A program made the translations under genes and the position numbers. DNA of 64,000 bases from Wurfbainia villosa (Eukaryota > Streptophyta > Magnoliopsida > Zingiberales > Zingiberaceae), in assembly GCA_025175895.1 (NCBI GenBank), contig CM046004.1, positions 19,889,011-19,953,010 on the forward strand, given 5' to 3'. Under the pieces are notes generated by a model. That model was not told where the DNA came from. It did no database searches and saw only the letters and a program-made list of their open reading frames with translations. Numbering within the stretch: position 1 is the stretch's first letter; the number at the start of each line of letters is the position of its first letter. Positions 34,720-47,434 of this stretch are shown piece after piece.

Positions 34720-35861
34720 TGTTGGTGCAGGGGCACCAGATAATCGAACCTAGGTTTTGATTATGGCAAAGGCTCAAAGTTAAGGTGTTATCTTTATCTC
34801 ATAAAGCTAATGTTAAGTGTGCAGAAGTGTTTAAGCTGAGCTGAAGGTCAGCGACACCCGGAGAATCTCGAGTCGAGAAACCATGGTGTTTGTGCGACAC
34901 CGGGAGAGCCTCGGATGGAGTCGAAGAACCCAAGTGGAGATCGGAAGCTAAGCGACAAGTCACAAAGGACCAGAGGTAAGCATGAGTGTGAGTAATGGTG
35001 AGGTCGGGTCCTCTGTACAGGGACGACTTTAGGCAGTTGTCCAACTAAGACTTCCAGTGGAAGGTCTAGGTCAAGATTCGATGGTAAGTAGCCGTCAAAT
35101 TTACTATTACTTATATTTTCATGCTAACTCTTTGTTGCAGTTGAAAAATCTAGCAGACAATCGACTGCTGACTTATAACAGTCGATTGCTGCTAGTATCA
35201 ATCGACTGATGAAGGACATCATTCGACTGCAATTCAAACTATCCAACTCGAAGAAAGTAAAGATAAGCTCCACTTATCTTGGGAAGATGAGTCTCTTTGA
35301 CTCAGATCCAGATCTCTACAAATTAGGGCTTGGAGGGCTATAAAAGAAGGGGGATTTCACTCCTTTAGGTTATAAAAATTGCTCTCTAAGTGCTCCCACA
35401 ACACCGCATCGTCAATGACTACTTTACACCATCGAAACGCTGCCGCAACTCTGATGGCACGCCGTTAATTCAAGTCTTGATCTTCATCAATATATTTTAA
35501 AGTTGTCATTTCAATCTTTATAGTTTGTATTCAAGATTTTATCCTTGAGTTTTCGTTGTAAAGAGGAGAGGTGGGATTGTGCCTCTACATCTGTCTTTCT
35601 TCTTATTATAACCGTTATTTCCTACCTCCAATGAGGAGGAGATCTTTAGTGCATTGCCCTTCGTACGCGGTCTAAGATCGTAGGGCCTTGGAGTAGCAAC
35701 CGTTAGGTTGTGAACCAAGTAAAAAAAACAAATTGTGTCATTTACTTTTTGCATCTTAATTTCCGTTGTGTCACTCAAGTTTTAACGCAAGGAAAAGAAA
35801 ATTTTACGCTATCTATTCTCCCCCCCCCCCCCCCCCCCTCAAGCTTGCTTTCGATCCAACA
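34720..35861 (+). repeat. 3' LTR of D
   Basis: TGTTGGTGCAGGGGCACC...GATCCAACA, 1142 bases. Palindrome relatives are at 35155-35225, TATAAAAG at 35339-35346 and a 19-C tract at 35820-35838. A palindromic GGTGCAGGGGCACC lies at the very start. Confidence 0.9.
35820..35838. repeat. C19 homopolymer in D 3' LTR
   Basis: Nineteen C in a row near the LTR end, the longest of the C tracts that all these LTRs have at this place (5-10 elsewhere). Confidence 0.9.
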
Positions 35862-36860
35862 CTTAGCATCTCACCCGTTCTATGTGTCTCAAAGCATGTT
35901 CACCTTATATGTTTTTTTTTCTGAGATGATTCCAATTTTTACTTAGTTAAGCTTTAGTGATTTGAAAATTAACCAACCTTGGGTTAGATTCAAATTTAAC
36001 ACTTAGATCGTTAAGTAAACTTTTCGAGAAAATGGCTTCTAGGTCGTGGCAAGGCACAGGGGCCTTCTTTGATCGGAAAAATGACTACTTCCTTAGACAA
36101 AGCCAATTTAAAAAAAATATTCATTTAAGTCACTTAGAGTTACTTCCTGGTCTAACTAGTTTAGGATACGGTGAGGTGCTATTAGAGCACTTTGAGAGCA
36201 AGATTGATGATACAAAAGGGTGAAACCCCCCTTCTTTTATAGCCCTCCAAACCCTAGCTCATTGAGATCCAGATCTAGGTCAAAACTCCTCATCCCCCCA
36301 ATTTTGGTGGAGCTTATCTTGACTTTCTTTGAGCTGACCAGTTTGAATAGCAGTCGACTGATGAACATCATCAATCGACTGATGGTAGGATCAATCGACT
36401 GCCAATAGATTTTAGTCGAATGTTGGCCTGGTCACTCACCTACAACATAGAGTTAGCACAGAACTACCAAGTAATGGACATTACGACGGTTCCTTACCAT
36501 TAGATCTCGACCTAGACCTTCCCCTTGAAGTCTCGGTCAGATCGCCACCTAAATTCGTCCCCGTATGGAGGACACGACCTCACCATTACTCTTCATTCAA
36601 TGCTTACCTCTGGTCCTTCTGACCTATCGCTTAGCTTTCGGTCTCCACTGAGGTTCGTCGACTCCACGAGGTTCTCCTGGTATCGCCCGACCACCACGAT
36701 TTCTCGTCCCAAGATTCTCCGAGTGTCTCTCCACCTTGGGCTTAGCTTAAACACTTCCTGCACACTTAACACATCTCATGAAATAAGAATAAGAACTTAA
36801 CTTTGAACCTTTGTCATAATCAAAACCTAGGTTCGATTATCTGGTGCCCCTGCACCAACA
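35862..36860 (-). mobile_element. H: inverted, internally deleted D-type element
   Basis: Read on the minus strand: LTR start TGTTGGTGCAGGGGCACC at 36860 leftwards to about 36185 (TATA at about 36231, palindrome CAGTCGACTG at 36351), then a jump into the gag-pol linker type of sequence (36180-35866), as in D 29340-29650. LTR end, primer site, gag and pol are missing. It lies head-to-head with the D 3' LTR. Confidence 0.75.
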
Positions 36861-37249
36861 CATGGATCTCCCTAAGCATCCAATGGGCTTCCTCTGTTCC
36901 CAAACACTTCGACTAGGGCCTTTCAAAGGATTTCTTATAAAGAGTTCCTTACATTAACATGAAATGTCCTTCTTTTCTCATCAAAGGAAGATCCATCTTG
37001 GGATTCGCAGGGGTCTTCCCTTCCATGAGTTAAGTTATGATCTCAGTCCTCAAGTCAGGGGTCCCTTCCCTTTCTACCTCTACTTCCTCTCCTCTCCAAA
37101 CGGCTAAAGCACTAGGTAGCTCTGCATATATAGGGTCTCGAGAAGCCCACTCAGTCATGAGATTGGCCAGTTGTTCCCAATTCATCCACCTTTTGATTCT
37201 CCTCTCAGTGAATTTACAACACTCGCACTTCGATGAATTGGGATTTTAA

Positions 37250-38421
37250 CTTTTCAAAACCTTTCATACAACTCCTCAACCTATCTTCTTTGATGGAAAA
37301 GGTATCTAGTATCTGTGACATGGCGAGTTGAGAGTCTGAATGTATAGAGACTCGTGTGACTCCCATTGCCCGGGGCGTCTGCAAACTAGATAAAATGACT
37401 TTATATTCAGCTTCATTGTTAGAGGTTTTATATCCAATCCAGGTGGATCTGAGTTTCTTCTCCCACAGGGGGGATTAGGAGTATCCTAACTCCGCTTCCA
37501 CTGGCCCCGACAACCCATCCATAAAGACATGCCACATAGCTGGTGACTCACTTCTTTCCTTAGAATCTACTACTTCATCGTGAGGCACCTTGGCCAAGAA
37601 GTTTGCGATGACTTGCACCTTAATTGTTGTCTTAGGCTAATATTACAGGTCGTATTCGCTCAACTCTGTGACCCACTTGGCTTGCTTACCTGAGCAATGA
37701 GGCTTAGTGACCACCCGACCCAGCTCACTATTGGTATGAACCTTTACTAGATGGGAGAGGAAGTAAGGCTTTAACTTTTAAGTGATCAGAATCAGCATGT
37801 ATGTTAGCTTCTCTAGCTCTGTGTAGCGCAATTCAACTCCCTTTTAGATATGATTAATATAATAAATGGGCTGATGTTGGGTCCCTCTTGTCGGAGCAAC
37901 ACTGAACTAACCGTGCCTTCTGACATAACCAAATATGTGCATAAGGGTTCCCTAGGGACTGACTTGGCTAGGAGGGGAAGCCAAGTCAGATACTCCTTCA
38001 ATTCCTGGAAAGCCTTCTCACATGCATCATCCCACCAGATCTGAATTGCCTTCCTAAGGATCTTGAAGAATGACATCCCTCTATCTGCAGACCGGGAGAT
38101 GAAATGAGACATCACCACTATTTGCTCAACTAGCCTCTGGGTTTCTATCATATTGCCTAGAGACTTCATGTTGCGCAAGGCTTGTACTTTCTCATAATTA
38201 GCCTGAATTCCTTGCTCAGTCACTATATATCCGAGGAAATTACCACTTCAAACCCCAAACAAGCATTTCTTTAGATTCAACATCATATTGTAATGTCTTA
38301 AGGTGGCGAAGGTCTCCTCTAGGTCGGGAATTAGGTCTTTGATGAGTCAGGATTTCATCAAAATATAATCAACATATACTTCCATGTTCCTCCTTTTTGG
38401 GCAACGAATATATTATCCATG
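37250..38421 (-). pseudogene. pol: I pol: RT C-terminal half and RNase H
   Basis: Right to left: MDNIFVAQ after the C insertion, a degenerate YVDD (YVDY) near 38375, then a 136-codon frame (37813-38223) with the thumb/connection pattern (TEQGIQANYEKVQALRNM, SHFISRSADR, FQELKEYL). RNase H near 37300-37560 has TSNNEAEYK and HSDSQLA, typical of Gypsy elements. Stops and frameshifts are frequent; it is an old copy. Confidence 0.8.
38417..38421. repeat. target site duplication of C (CCATG, left)
   Basis: CCATG before the left LTR; the identical copy is at 47430-47434. Joining the flanks gives the Gypsy RT stretch KNARATYQCLMDNIF on the minus strand. Confidence 0.93.
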
Positions 38422-40230
38422 TGTTGGGTTTTTCCGAGCCGCAAAAACCGCTTTTTGCGTTGCGGAAACCTCGGAAGCCCCGGCCACGGATCCGTGCGAA
38501 GTATAAAAATTATAATTACATGTATGTACTTACAAAAATCCTAGATCTACCTTAGATCTAAGAGGTTAGAACGTTACCCTCGTAGCGACGCCCTTCGCTT
38601 ATCCCGCTCGTCCAAAAAGTCCGCCGGAACTCGAGAGTGTCAAGTGCACACTCCTCTATGGTATCCACACAAGCAATAGGTGGAGAAAAAGACACTTGAG
38701 TGTGCTAGCACTCCTCTATGGTGTCTCGGCAAGATGAGGTTGGGAGAGCTTGAGAGAAAAGGTTCCAAGGTTGAAGATGAAGTTATTGGAATAACTCACC
38801 AAATGAATTCACCTAATGAAACCCCTAAAGTGGCCGGCCACTTCAAGGAGAGGGAGTTACATGCATGCATGTAACTCCCATGTCCCTTGGTCTCCCTCAT
38901 GAGGTGGCACCAATTGACAAAGTCAATGATGATGTGGAGCATCATCATTGGCCGGCCATGCCTAGTCATCATCATGACATGGCATTTGGTCAAGTCAAAC
39001 TTGACCTTTCATCTTCCCTCTCAAGTCAAGTCAAACTTGACCTCTAATCTCCCATGGTTGATCAAATCTAACCACTTGACTCAAGTCAATTTAATATAAT
39101 GAATCTCTATTCATTAATTTAAATTGATTTAATGAATCAAATCTCAATTAGACTCATTCAACACTTGAATCAACTTGAGTCTAACTCAATTAGTCTAATT
39201 TGGATTACTCTTAATCCAATTTGGTTCATCCCATGAACCTAATCCTCATGGTTCATCATATGAAGTTTATCTCCATCTAATTGCTCTTATGTGTGTGACT
39301 TATAGGTTCTTGTAACGCTGGCAATGTCCCTAAACCGATTTAGGAACATAAGCAATGAGCGTATCTAGCAACACATCATTGCTACCTAAGTTACAAGAAT
39401 GTTGAGCTCCAACATCACCTTTGTGACTACTAATTGTGACTCTCACAATATGTGACAATGTCCTCTATCCTTGACATCTAGATTGACCAATCGAGGCATA
39501 GACCGTGTGTCATCCTGGTACAATCTAAATCTTGAACTCCAAGTAGACTCACTCTAATCAAATGAGCTCAATATCTCATATTGACTCATTTGGGCATGGC
39601 CATGCACTCGTGGTCTCACTCTATCAAGAATATCGATGTCACCTCATATAGGAGGGATAGATCCCATCTACATCACTCACATCCTCCGCATAATTCGTTA
39701 CATACCCAAGAATCGCTTTATAGTCCACCCATTTACGTGACGCTGACGCCAAAGTATGCAACTCTTATGTAGGGAACCATGGTGACTTCAGGTCTAAGGA
39801 CTAATAGTCATACTAATAGCCATGAGAAAGTATATGACACTCATATAACGATCCATGATACTTTCTCATGGGTCATTCAAGATACATTCTCCAATGCATA
39901 CCCATGTGTCAACTTGATATCTCATATCCATGACTTGTGAGATCAAGTCATCTTGTTGACCTACATGTTAGTCTCTACGCATTAACATTGTCCTCGAATG
40001 TTAATACTGACTAGGAATGATTAAGAGTAGTGTTCTCTATATCATCTCATTATCGATTCAACCAATCGATTGATATAGATAAGAACCTACTACTCAAGGA
40101 CATTATTATATTTAGTTATTTGGCACCAATACAAGTAAATATAATAACCATGCCTTTATAAATAGGAATATGATACAATAAAGTCCATACAACAATCATC
40201 ACATGATTGGCTCTAGGGCTTTCACTAACA
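38422..40230 (-). repeat. 3' LTR of C
   Basis: TGTTGGGTTTTTCCGAGCC...TTTCACTAACA. Up to about 39298 it is almost identical to the 5' LTR. Beyond that it differs by many short deletions. Open frames at 38680-39099 recur identically at 45857-46276 and are LTR shadows. Confidence 0.93.
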
Positions 40231-40289
40231 ATCTCCCACTAGCACTAGTGCCAATCACCGTAGTATCTAATACCCAATGACCTAGTGTG

Positions 40290-41764
40290 ACCATCATGCT
40301 TTTTTTTTTGTGCCAAAGCCTTGGTCAAGGGATCTGCGATGTTAGCCTCTGTGGGTACTCTGCAAATCTTCACATCTCCTCGATCGACAATCTCACGAAT
40401 GAGATGGAAGCACCGATATATTCGGCCTCTGTTGTAGAATCAATAACTGTGTCCTGCTTGGAACTCTTCCAGCTCACAGTGCTACCTATTCAAGCAAAAC
40501 ACGAACCCTGACTGCGATCTATAATCATCCTGGTCAGTTTGGAAGCTGGCATCGCTGTAACCCTTCTGACTAGCTCCTCATCGCCTCGAAATATCAAGAA
40601 ATATTCTTTAGTCCTTCTCAAGTACTTAAGAACGGATCTACTTGGTATCTACTAAATCATGCTCAAAGCATACGAGACATCAGGACGAGTACACAGCATG
40701 GCGTACATGATAGATCCTATAGCAGATGCGTAAGGGATCTTATCCATGCAGTCTCTCTCCTCTCTAGAAGAGGGACTTTGAGTCTTCGAAAGACTCACAC
40801 CACAGTCCTTCTTGGAATTCTCGCATGGCAAACCAAGTAATAGTGTCAATGTATGTACTCGACTTAGGCCAAGCAATCTCTTAGATCTATCTCTATAGAT
40901 CTTGATGCCTAGAATACAGTCTGTTTAACCTAAGTCTTTCATTGAGAAGCACGTCCCGAGCCTAGTCTTCACAGACTGTAGCGAAGGGATGTCATTCCCA
41001 ATGAGTAGTATGTCATCCACATACAATACAAGGAACACAACTGTGTTCCCATTAACCCTCTTGTAGACACAGGGTTCATCTTCATTCTTGATGAAACCAA
41101 ACTGTTTGATCGCATCATCGAATCGAAGATTCCTGCTCCGAGAAGTTTACTTTAGCCCATAAATGGACCTTTGCAGCTTGCATACCTTCCCAGTATGCTG
41201 TGGATCTACAAAACCCTCAGGTTGTGTCATGTACACATCCTCGAGTAAGTTTCCATTCAGAAACGCGATTTTGACATCCATCTGCCAGATCTCATAATCG
41301 TGGTATGCTGCAATAGCAAGCAAGTTCCGAATGGACTTAAACATCGCCACTGGAGAAAAGGTTTCATCATAGTCAATACCATGAATTTGCTTGAAACCTT
41401 TAGCCACCAATCGGCCCTTATAGGTATGCGTAAGTCCATCCATGTCAGTCTTTCTCCTAAAGACCCACTTACACCCAATGGGTTTGACCCCTTCAGGTGG
41501 ATCAACCAAAGTCCATACTTGGTTAGTGTACATGGATTCCATCTCGGATCTCATGGCGTCTAGCCATTTCTCAGAATCTGGGCTCATCACAGCTTCCTGA
41601 TAGGAGGTAGGCTCATTCTTAATGAGCATAACGTCATCATGGTCAGACAAGAGAAATGAGTATCTCTCAGGCTGACGACGTACCCTATCAGACCTGCGAA
41701 GAGGTAGGTCTACTTGAACAGGTGGTTGTTCCACAACTCTTTGTGCAACAACCTCATCACCCAC
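40290..41764 (-). pseudogene. pol: C pol: reverse transcriptase and RNase H
   Basis: Frame 41147-41764 holds RSDRVRRQPERY, GCKWVFRRKTDMDG, DVKIAFLNGNLLEDVY and SIYGLK. Then breaks; VLYVDDILLIGND reads at about 41000-41035, followed by an in-frame TAA where relatives have Glu. TRPDVSYALSM lies at about 40655-40690; RNase H is a shattered remainder to 40290. Close to B1 and E in sequence. Inactive. Confidence 0.87.
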
Positions 41765-42660
41765 AACACTTTGTGGTTCTGTTCAACCTCCATCAAGGCC
41801 TCAGTGCTATGGTCCTTATCTTGAATTTCTTCAAGATCGAAGGTACTCCCACTAGTTTTTCTAGAAACAAAATCCCTTTCTAGAAAAACCCCAGTCTTTG
41901 CCACAAACACTTTGTGCTGACTGGGAATGTAGAAGTAATATCCCTTTGTATCCTTGGGATATCCAACAAAATAGCACATATCGGATTTGGGTCCCAGTTT
42001 GTCTGTGACTTGACGTCGAACGTAAGCCTCATAACCCCAAATCCTCATAAAAGACATCTTGGGATTTCTCCCTGTCCATATCGTATATGGTGTCTTTACC
42101 TGACCTTGGATGGTACGATTAAGGGTAAAGGCTGCTGTGTCAGAGCATATCCCCAAAAGGATATAGGAAGATCTGTGTGACTCATCATAGATCGTACCAT
42201 ATCCATAGGTACGATCACGATTCCTCCTTCGGATACACCATTCCACTTTGTGGTGTTCCAGAGGAGTGAGTTGGGATAGAATCCCACACTCACCTAGATA
42301 GTCACGAAACTCATGGCTAAGGTTTTCTCCCCCTCGATCTGATCGCAGTATCTTAATACTCTTGACAAGCTGGTTTTGTACTTCATTCTTGAATTCTTTG
42401 AACTTTTCAAAGGATTATGATTTGTGTGTCATAAGATACACATAACCATATCTACCGAAGTCATCAGTAAATGTAATGAAGTACCTGTAACCACCTCTAG
42501 CAGCAACATTGAAAGGACCACATACATCACTATGTATAAGTCCTAACAAATCTGTTGCTCTTCGCTATATCCACTAAAGGAGTCTTGGTCATCTTGCCTA
42601 AAAGGCAAGACTCGATGTCTCATATGATTCAAAATCAAATGAGTCTAGCACCCATCCTTA
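41710..42660 (-). pseudogene. pol: C pol: integrase
   Basis: Pieces in several frames: SLLDMVRSMMSHTDLPISFWG-type region (about 42130-42250), TPYTIWTGRNPKMSF, KSDMCYFVGYPKDTKGYYFY and VFLERDF (41860-42060). Upstream (42300-42600) the DRGGE-type and DDFGRYGYVYL-type blocks read with interruptions. At least three frameshifts. Confidence 0.8.
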
Positions 42661-43120
42661 TGGAGCCGAGATAAGCGACTCTCATTTATGCGACAATGCC
42701 AGAGATAGGTTTGGTTCAACTCATTTGACTTGAACCTCTTGGTACTTATGTTATAGATAGGGCTCTCTAAGTCTAGAAAGTAGAGTCCGTTCATTAGAGG
42801 TGCACTACAATAGAACATATCATCTAAATAAACTGAACAACATTTGTTCTTTATTATAAATGAAAACCCTTTCTTGTCCAAACAAGAAACTGAAATGATG
42901 TTCTTAGTTAAAGCAGGAATATAACAACATTCTTCTAATTCTAGTACAAGCCCAGAGGGCAGAGATAGATCATAAGTTCCTACAGCGACAGCAGCAACCC
43001 TTGCTCCATTGCCTACTCGTAGGTCCACCTCGCCCTTTGTCAATGCCTTGCTATTTCTCAGCCCCTGCACATTGGTACAAATGTGAGATGCACATCCGGT
43101 ATCTAATACCCATGATGAAG
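42645..43120 (-). pseudogene. pol: C pol: protease and GAG-pre-integrase
   Basis: VLDTGCASHICTNVQGL (DTG active site) reads at about 43070-43120 and continues into a 141-codon frame with LPSGLVLELEECCYIPALTKNIISVSCL and YLWHCRI. The second His of the zinc-binding site is lost by a small deletion after WHCR. Confidence 0.85.
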
Positions 43121-43129
43121 AAATAGATA

Positions 43130-43995
43130 GATTGACTTCTATAACATTTATACCTGAAGTAGAAGTCTCACTTCTCTTCTTCTTAAGATCTTCCAGGTAT
43201 GCCTTGCGATTCGCTTCCAGTGTCTGCTTCCTTGCGATGGAAGCAAGCCCCTTCCTTAGCTACCCCTCCTTTGGGTTTAAGTTCTTTGCCTTTGCCCTTG
43301 GCTTGGGACTTTCCCTTACCTTCCCTTGCCTTTCTTTTCTGCACCATCAAAATGGTGTCGATTTACCCTTCTTAAGGTTAAGCTCTGCGATTCTCAACAT
43401 CTTTGAGCATTTCAGTAATGGCTTATCAATTTCATTCATGTTATAATTCATGACAAATTGATTGAAGGCTTGTGGCAAAGATTGCAAGATTAGGTCAGTG
43501 GCCAGCTCTTGGCCAAGTGGGAATCCCAGCCTTTGTAGGTTTTCTATGTACCCAATCATCTTGAGTACATATGTACCTACGGGAGTCCCTTCTTGCATTT
43601 TGGACCCAAATAATGCCTTAGAGACTTCATATCTCTCATGCCTAGCTTGTCCTTGATATAGTTGACGAAGATGTCCAACCATATCATAAGCATTCATGAA
43701 CTCGTGTTATAAGGCTCGAGTTCATGGTCGCGAGCATTAGACATGACACATCTAATGCATCATCTTGATGCTTCTTGTAAGCATCTTTGTCAGCTCGCGA
43801 GGCATTGGCAGGAGGTGCCTCCGGAATGGGCTGCTCCAGGACGTACAACTTCCTTTCTTGGGTGAGAACAATTCTCAAGTTCTGATCACGGAAATTTGCT
43901 CCATTGAGCTTGTCCTTCTCAAGGACGGATCGCAGAGAGAGTGTTCGTGTTTGTTGACATAGTAATCTACAACATACAATGAGGATTAATATCAT
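43130..43995 (-). pseudogene. gag: gag of C
   Basis: Two overlapping frames: 43684-43995 (SLRSVLEKDKLNGANFRDQNLRI with KLYVLEQP, the UBN2-type start) and 43347-43697 (HLRQLYQGQARHERYEVSKALF, LILQSLPQAFNQFVMNYNMNE). A frameshift near 43690 separates them. The Lys-rich zinc-knuckle part at 43130-43340 is garbled. The protein would form the particle. Confidence 0.85.
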
Positions 43996-45599
43996 ATTCC
44001 TTTTATCATTTAATGAGGCCTTTAATCAAATGATGCTCCCACTAAATTATAGGAATTTTGTAGAATCGAGTTATGGATGTGGTCAAACCACTTTTACTAG
44101 ATTCATACAAACTAGCTATAATTCTTGCGGGACAAGATCCACATCATACTAAGTCTTGAGTTAGCTTTGGCTAAATCGCCCAAGACTTAGTACGATCGGT
44201 GGGTAACACATTACCGATTACATCTCTATGCAACTCTTGTTTATAGGATTAAGACCCACATTTACAAAAGACCTTGAGTTAGCTTTGGCTAAATCGCCCA
44301 AGATTTAGTGTAAATGCGATCTTAACCTATCTTTCCAACGATTGGAATATGCCTATAGTTCTACTCGATCCAATTGAGTTAACTAGTTTTGCTCAATCTA
44401 ATTGAGCTTACTCTAACCCGAGTCGTGATAGGCGGGACCAAGATTGTCCCTCCGCACCCTACCAAGATAATATACGTTGCTCTGCTTTGGCAGATTCAAC
44501 AACAACAAATGATCGAGGTAGTGATGGGTATCAAGGCTCGGTAGGCATTTTCGAGTTGATTCGATTATGATCTAATCTAATCGTAATGTGTATCTTATAC
44601 GCATTTAGGCCTTTATTATCCTATATTAGCATGCATCATATACATACATTAATTATTCTAGCATGCATCATATACATACAAGAAAATTAACCTAGCATGC
44701 ATCATATACATACAAACATGTTTCTACTAGCATGCATCACATACATACAAGCAAAATCAATTAAATATACATATATATATATATATAAACATATATATAT
44801 ATCATTAAATGTGATATAGTCATGGCCCTACTACGATCTTCTCAAGCCAATGAGAAGATCGGACGGTCAACCTATGGCTAGCGGCTTCTCCAAGCGCTTC
44901 CTTTGACCGCCATGTGTCGTCATCACCCTTCTCGTAAGCTCGTCTTCAAGTGGACTTTCCACCGCTCCATTTTTGTACATTACAAATACGAAACTCGAGT
45001 TACATTCGAGTCTAAAACTATTTACAACTAGAATATTAAAAGAATAGGCACGACGCGCAGGTCGCAAACACTTTACAACACGCACAACCACAAAACGGCA
45101 CGCAGGCCGTATTATGAATTAACACACACTTAATACAATACAATTGGGTTATTTGGCCATGAAAATGAATTTTTTATACATAATTCTAAATTATGTATTT
45201 TTTTCAGAAATTTATATAATTTTTCCTAATTTATTTCAATTTATGAGTCAACTCTAACGGTCCCGCTAAGCGGTTCAGGCGATCGTGGACATGACCCCTT
45301 TCGGGATAGGGGCAGCGCCTACTGTAAAATAAACCGCGAGTGTCCCTACAATGATCTTACAGTGACTTAAGTCGCTGTCCCAAAAATCTAAGCGAGAACT
45401 CGCCGATTGGAGAGTTTTCTCGACGGTTGAAGCCTACGAGTGTCCCAACACTCGTTGCTTCGACTCTACGAGAAAAATACCCAAAAATTCTATAAAATAA
45501 GAAAATTTACAGAAACATATAAATCTGTAATTTTTATATCTAATATAAAAACTACAAAAACGAAACACATACATGCTTCGCACGTGGCTCTGATACCAC
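43996..45599 (-). other. leader of C with repeats and primer site
   Basis: Noncoding. Two copies of a TTGAGTTAGCTTTGGCTAAA block (about 44157 and 44276), four GCATGCATCATATACATAC units (44629-44755) and TA runs at about 44765-44805. Inverted primer site GGCTCTGATACCA lies at 45586-45598, one base from the LTR. Confidence 0.75.
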
Positions 45600-47429
45600 T
45601 GTTGGGTTTTTCCGAGCCGCAAAAACCGCTTTTTGCGTTGCGGAAACCTCGGAAGCCCCGGCCACGGATCCGTGCGAAGTATAAAAATTATAATTACATG
45701 TATGTACTTACAAAAATCCTAGATCTACCTTAGATCTAAGAGGTTAGAACGTTACCCTCGTAGCGACGCCCTTCGCTTATCCCGGTCGTCCAAAAGTCCG
45801 CCAGAACTCGAGAGTGTCAAGTGCACACTCCTCTATGGTATCCACACAAGCAATAGGTGGAGAAAAAGACACTTGAGTGTGCTAGCACTCCTCTATGGTG
45901 TCTCGGCAAGATGAGGTTGGGAGAGCTTGAGAGAAAAGGTTCCAAGGTTGAAGATGAAGTTATTGGAATAACTCACCAAATGAATTCACCTAATGAAACC
46001 CCTAAAGTGGCCGGCCACTTCAAGGAGAGGGAGTTACATGCATGCATGTAACTCCCATGTCCCTTGGTCTCCCTCATGAGGTGGCACCAATTGACAAAGT
46101 CAATGATGATGTGGAGCATCATCATTGGCCGGCCATGCCTAGTCATCATCATGACATGGCATTTGGTCAAGTCAAACTTGACCTTTCATCTTCCCTCTCA
46201 AGTCAAGTCAAACTTGACCTCTAATCTCCCATGGTTGATCAAATCTAACCACTTGACTCAAGTCAATTTAATATAATGAATCTCTATTCATTAATTTAAA
46301 TTGATTTAATGAATCAAATCTCAATTAGACTCATTCAACACTTGAATCAACTTGAGTCTAACTCAATTAGTCTAATTTGGATTACTCTTAATCCAATTTG
46401 GTTCATCCCATGAACCTAATCCTCATGGTTCATCATATGAAGTTTATCTCCATCTAATTGCTCTTATGTGTGTGACCCTATAGGTTCTTGTAACGTTGGC
46501 AATGTCCCTAAACCGATTTAGGAACATAAGCAATGAGCGGTATCTAGCAACACATCATTGCTACCCAAGTTACAAGAATGTTGAGCTCCAACATCACCTT
46601 TGTGACTACTAATTGTGACTCTCACAATATGTGACAATGTCCCTCTATCCTTGACATCTAGATTGACCAATCGAGGCATAGACCGTGTCATCCTCGGTAC
46701 AATCTAAATCTTGAACTCCAAGTAGACTCACTCTAATCAAATGAGCTCAATATCTCATATTGACTCATTTGGGCATGGCCATGCACTTCGTGGTCTCACT
46801 CTATCAAGAATATCGATGTCACCCCCGTCATATAGGAGGGATAGATCCCATCTACATCACTCACATCCCTCCGCATAATTCGTTACATACCCAGTAATCG
46901 CCTTTATAGTCCACCCATTTACGGGTGACGTTTGACGAAGCCAAAGTATGCAACTCCTTATGTAGGGAACCATGGTGACTTCAGGTCTAAGGACTAATAG
47001 TCATACTACTAGCCACATGAGAAAGTATATGACACTCATATAACGATCCATGATACTTTCTCATGGCGGGTCATTCAGTATACATTCTCCAATGCATACC
47101 CATGTGTCAACTTGATATCTCATATCCATGACTTGTGAGATCAAGTCATCTTGTTGACCTACATGCTAGTCTCTACGCATTAACATTGTCCCTGAATGTT
47201 AATACTCGACTAGGAATGATTAAGAGTAGTGTTCTCTATATCATCTCATTATCGATTCAACCAATCGATTGATATAGATAAGAACCTACTACTCAAGGAC
47301 ATTATTATATTTAGTTATTTGGCACCAATACAAGTAAATATAATAACCATGCCTTTATAAATAGGAATATGATACAATAAAGTCCATACAACAATCATCA
47401 CATGATTGGCTCTAGGGCTTTCACTAACA
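45600..47429 (-). repeat. 5' LTR of C
   Basis: TGTTGGGTTTTTCCGAGCC...TTTCACTAACA, 1830 bases, the less damaged of the pair. Confidence 0.94.
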
Positions 47430-47434
47430 CCATG
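47430..47434. repeat. target site duplication of C (CCATG, right)
   Basis: Perfect copy of 38417-38421. Confidence 0.93.

Larger units (their letters stand above)
27024..35861 (+). mobile_element. Element D: SIRE-like Copia, 5' LTR truncated
   Basis: Order: 3' end of the 5' LTR, primer site, gag, solo LTR K (29706-30818), pol, noncoding 3' region with purine tract, full 3' LTR. The gag (RPPFYNGDDF), LDSGCSRHMTGD protease and pol are of SIRE/Maximus type. Decay is mostly stop substitutions. Confidence 0.88.
38422..47429 (-). mobile_element. Element C: full-length Copia, 9008 bases
   Basis: Two direct LTRs (1809 and 1830 bases), tRNA-iMet primer site at 45586-45598, purine tract beside the left LTR, perfect CCATG duplication, and gag-PR-INT-RT-RNase H on the minus strand. 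The insertion lies inside the Gypsy RT. Frames are broken mainly by small indels. Confidence 0.95.

Noticed and set aside
35539..35778. ORFs on the minus strand of the D LTR
   Set aside because: Short, LTR-embedded, recurring with breaks in other LTR copies.
38680..39099. Small ORFs repeated identically at 45857-46276
   Set aside because: They are the two LTR copies of element C; identity comes from the duplication, not from coding.
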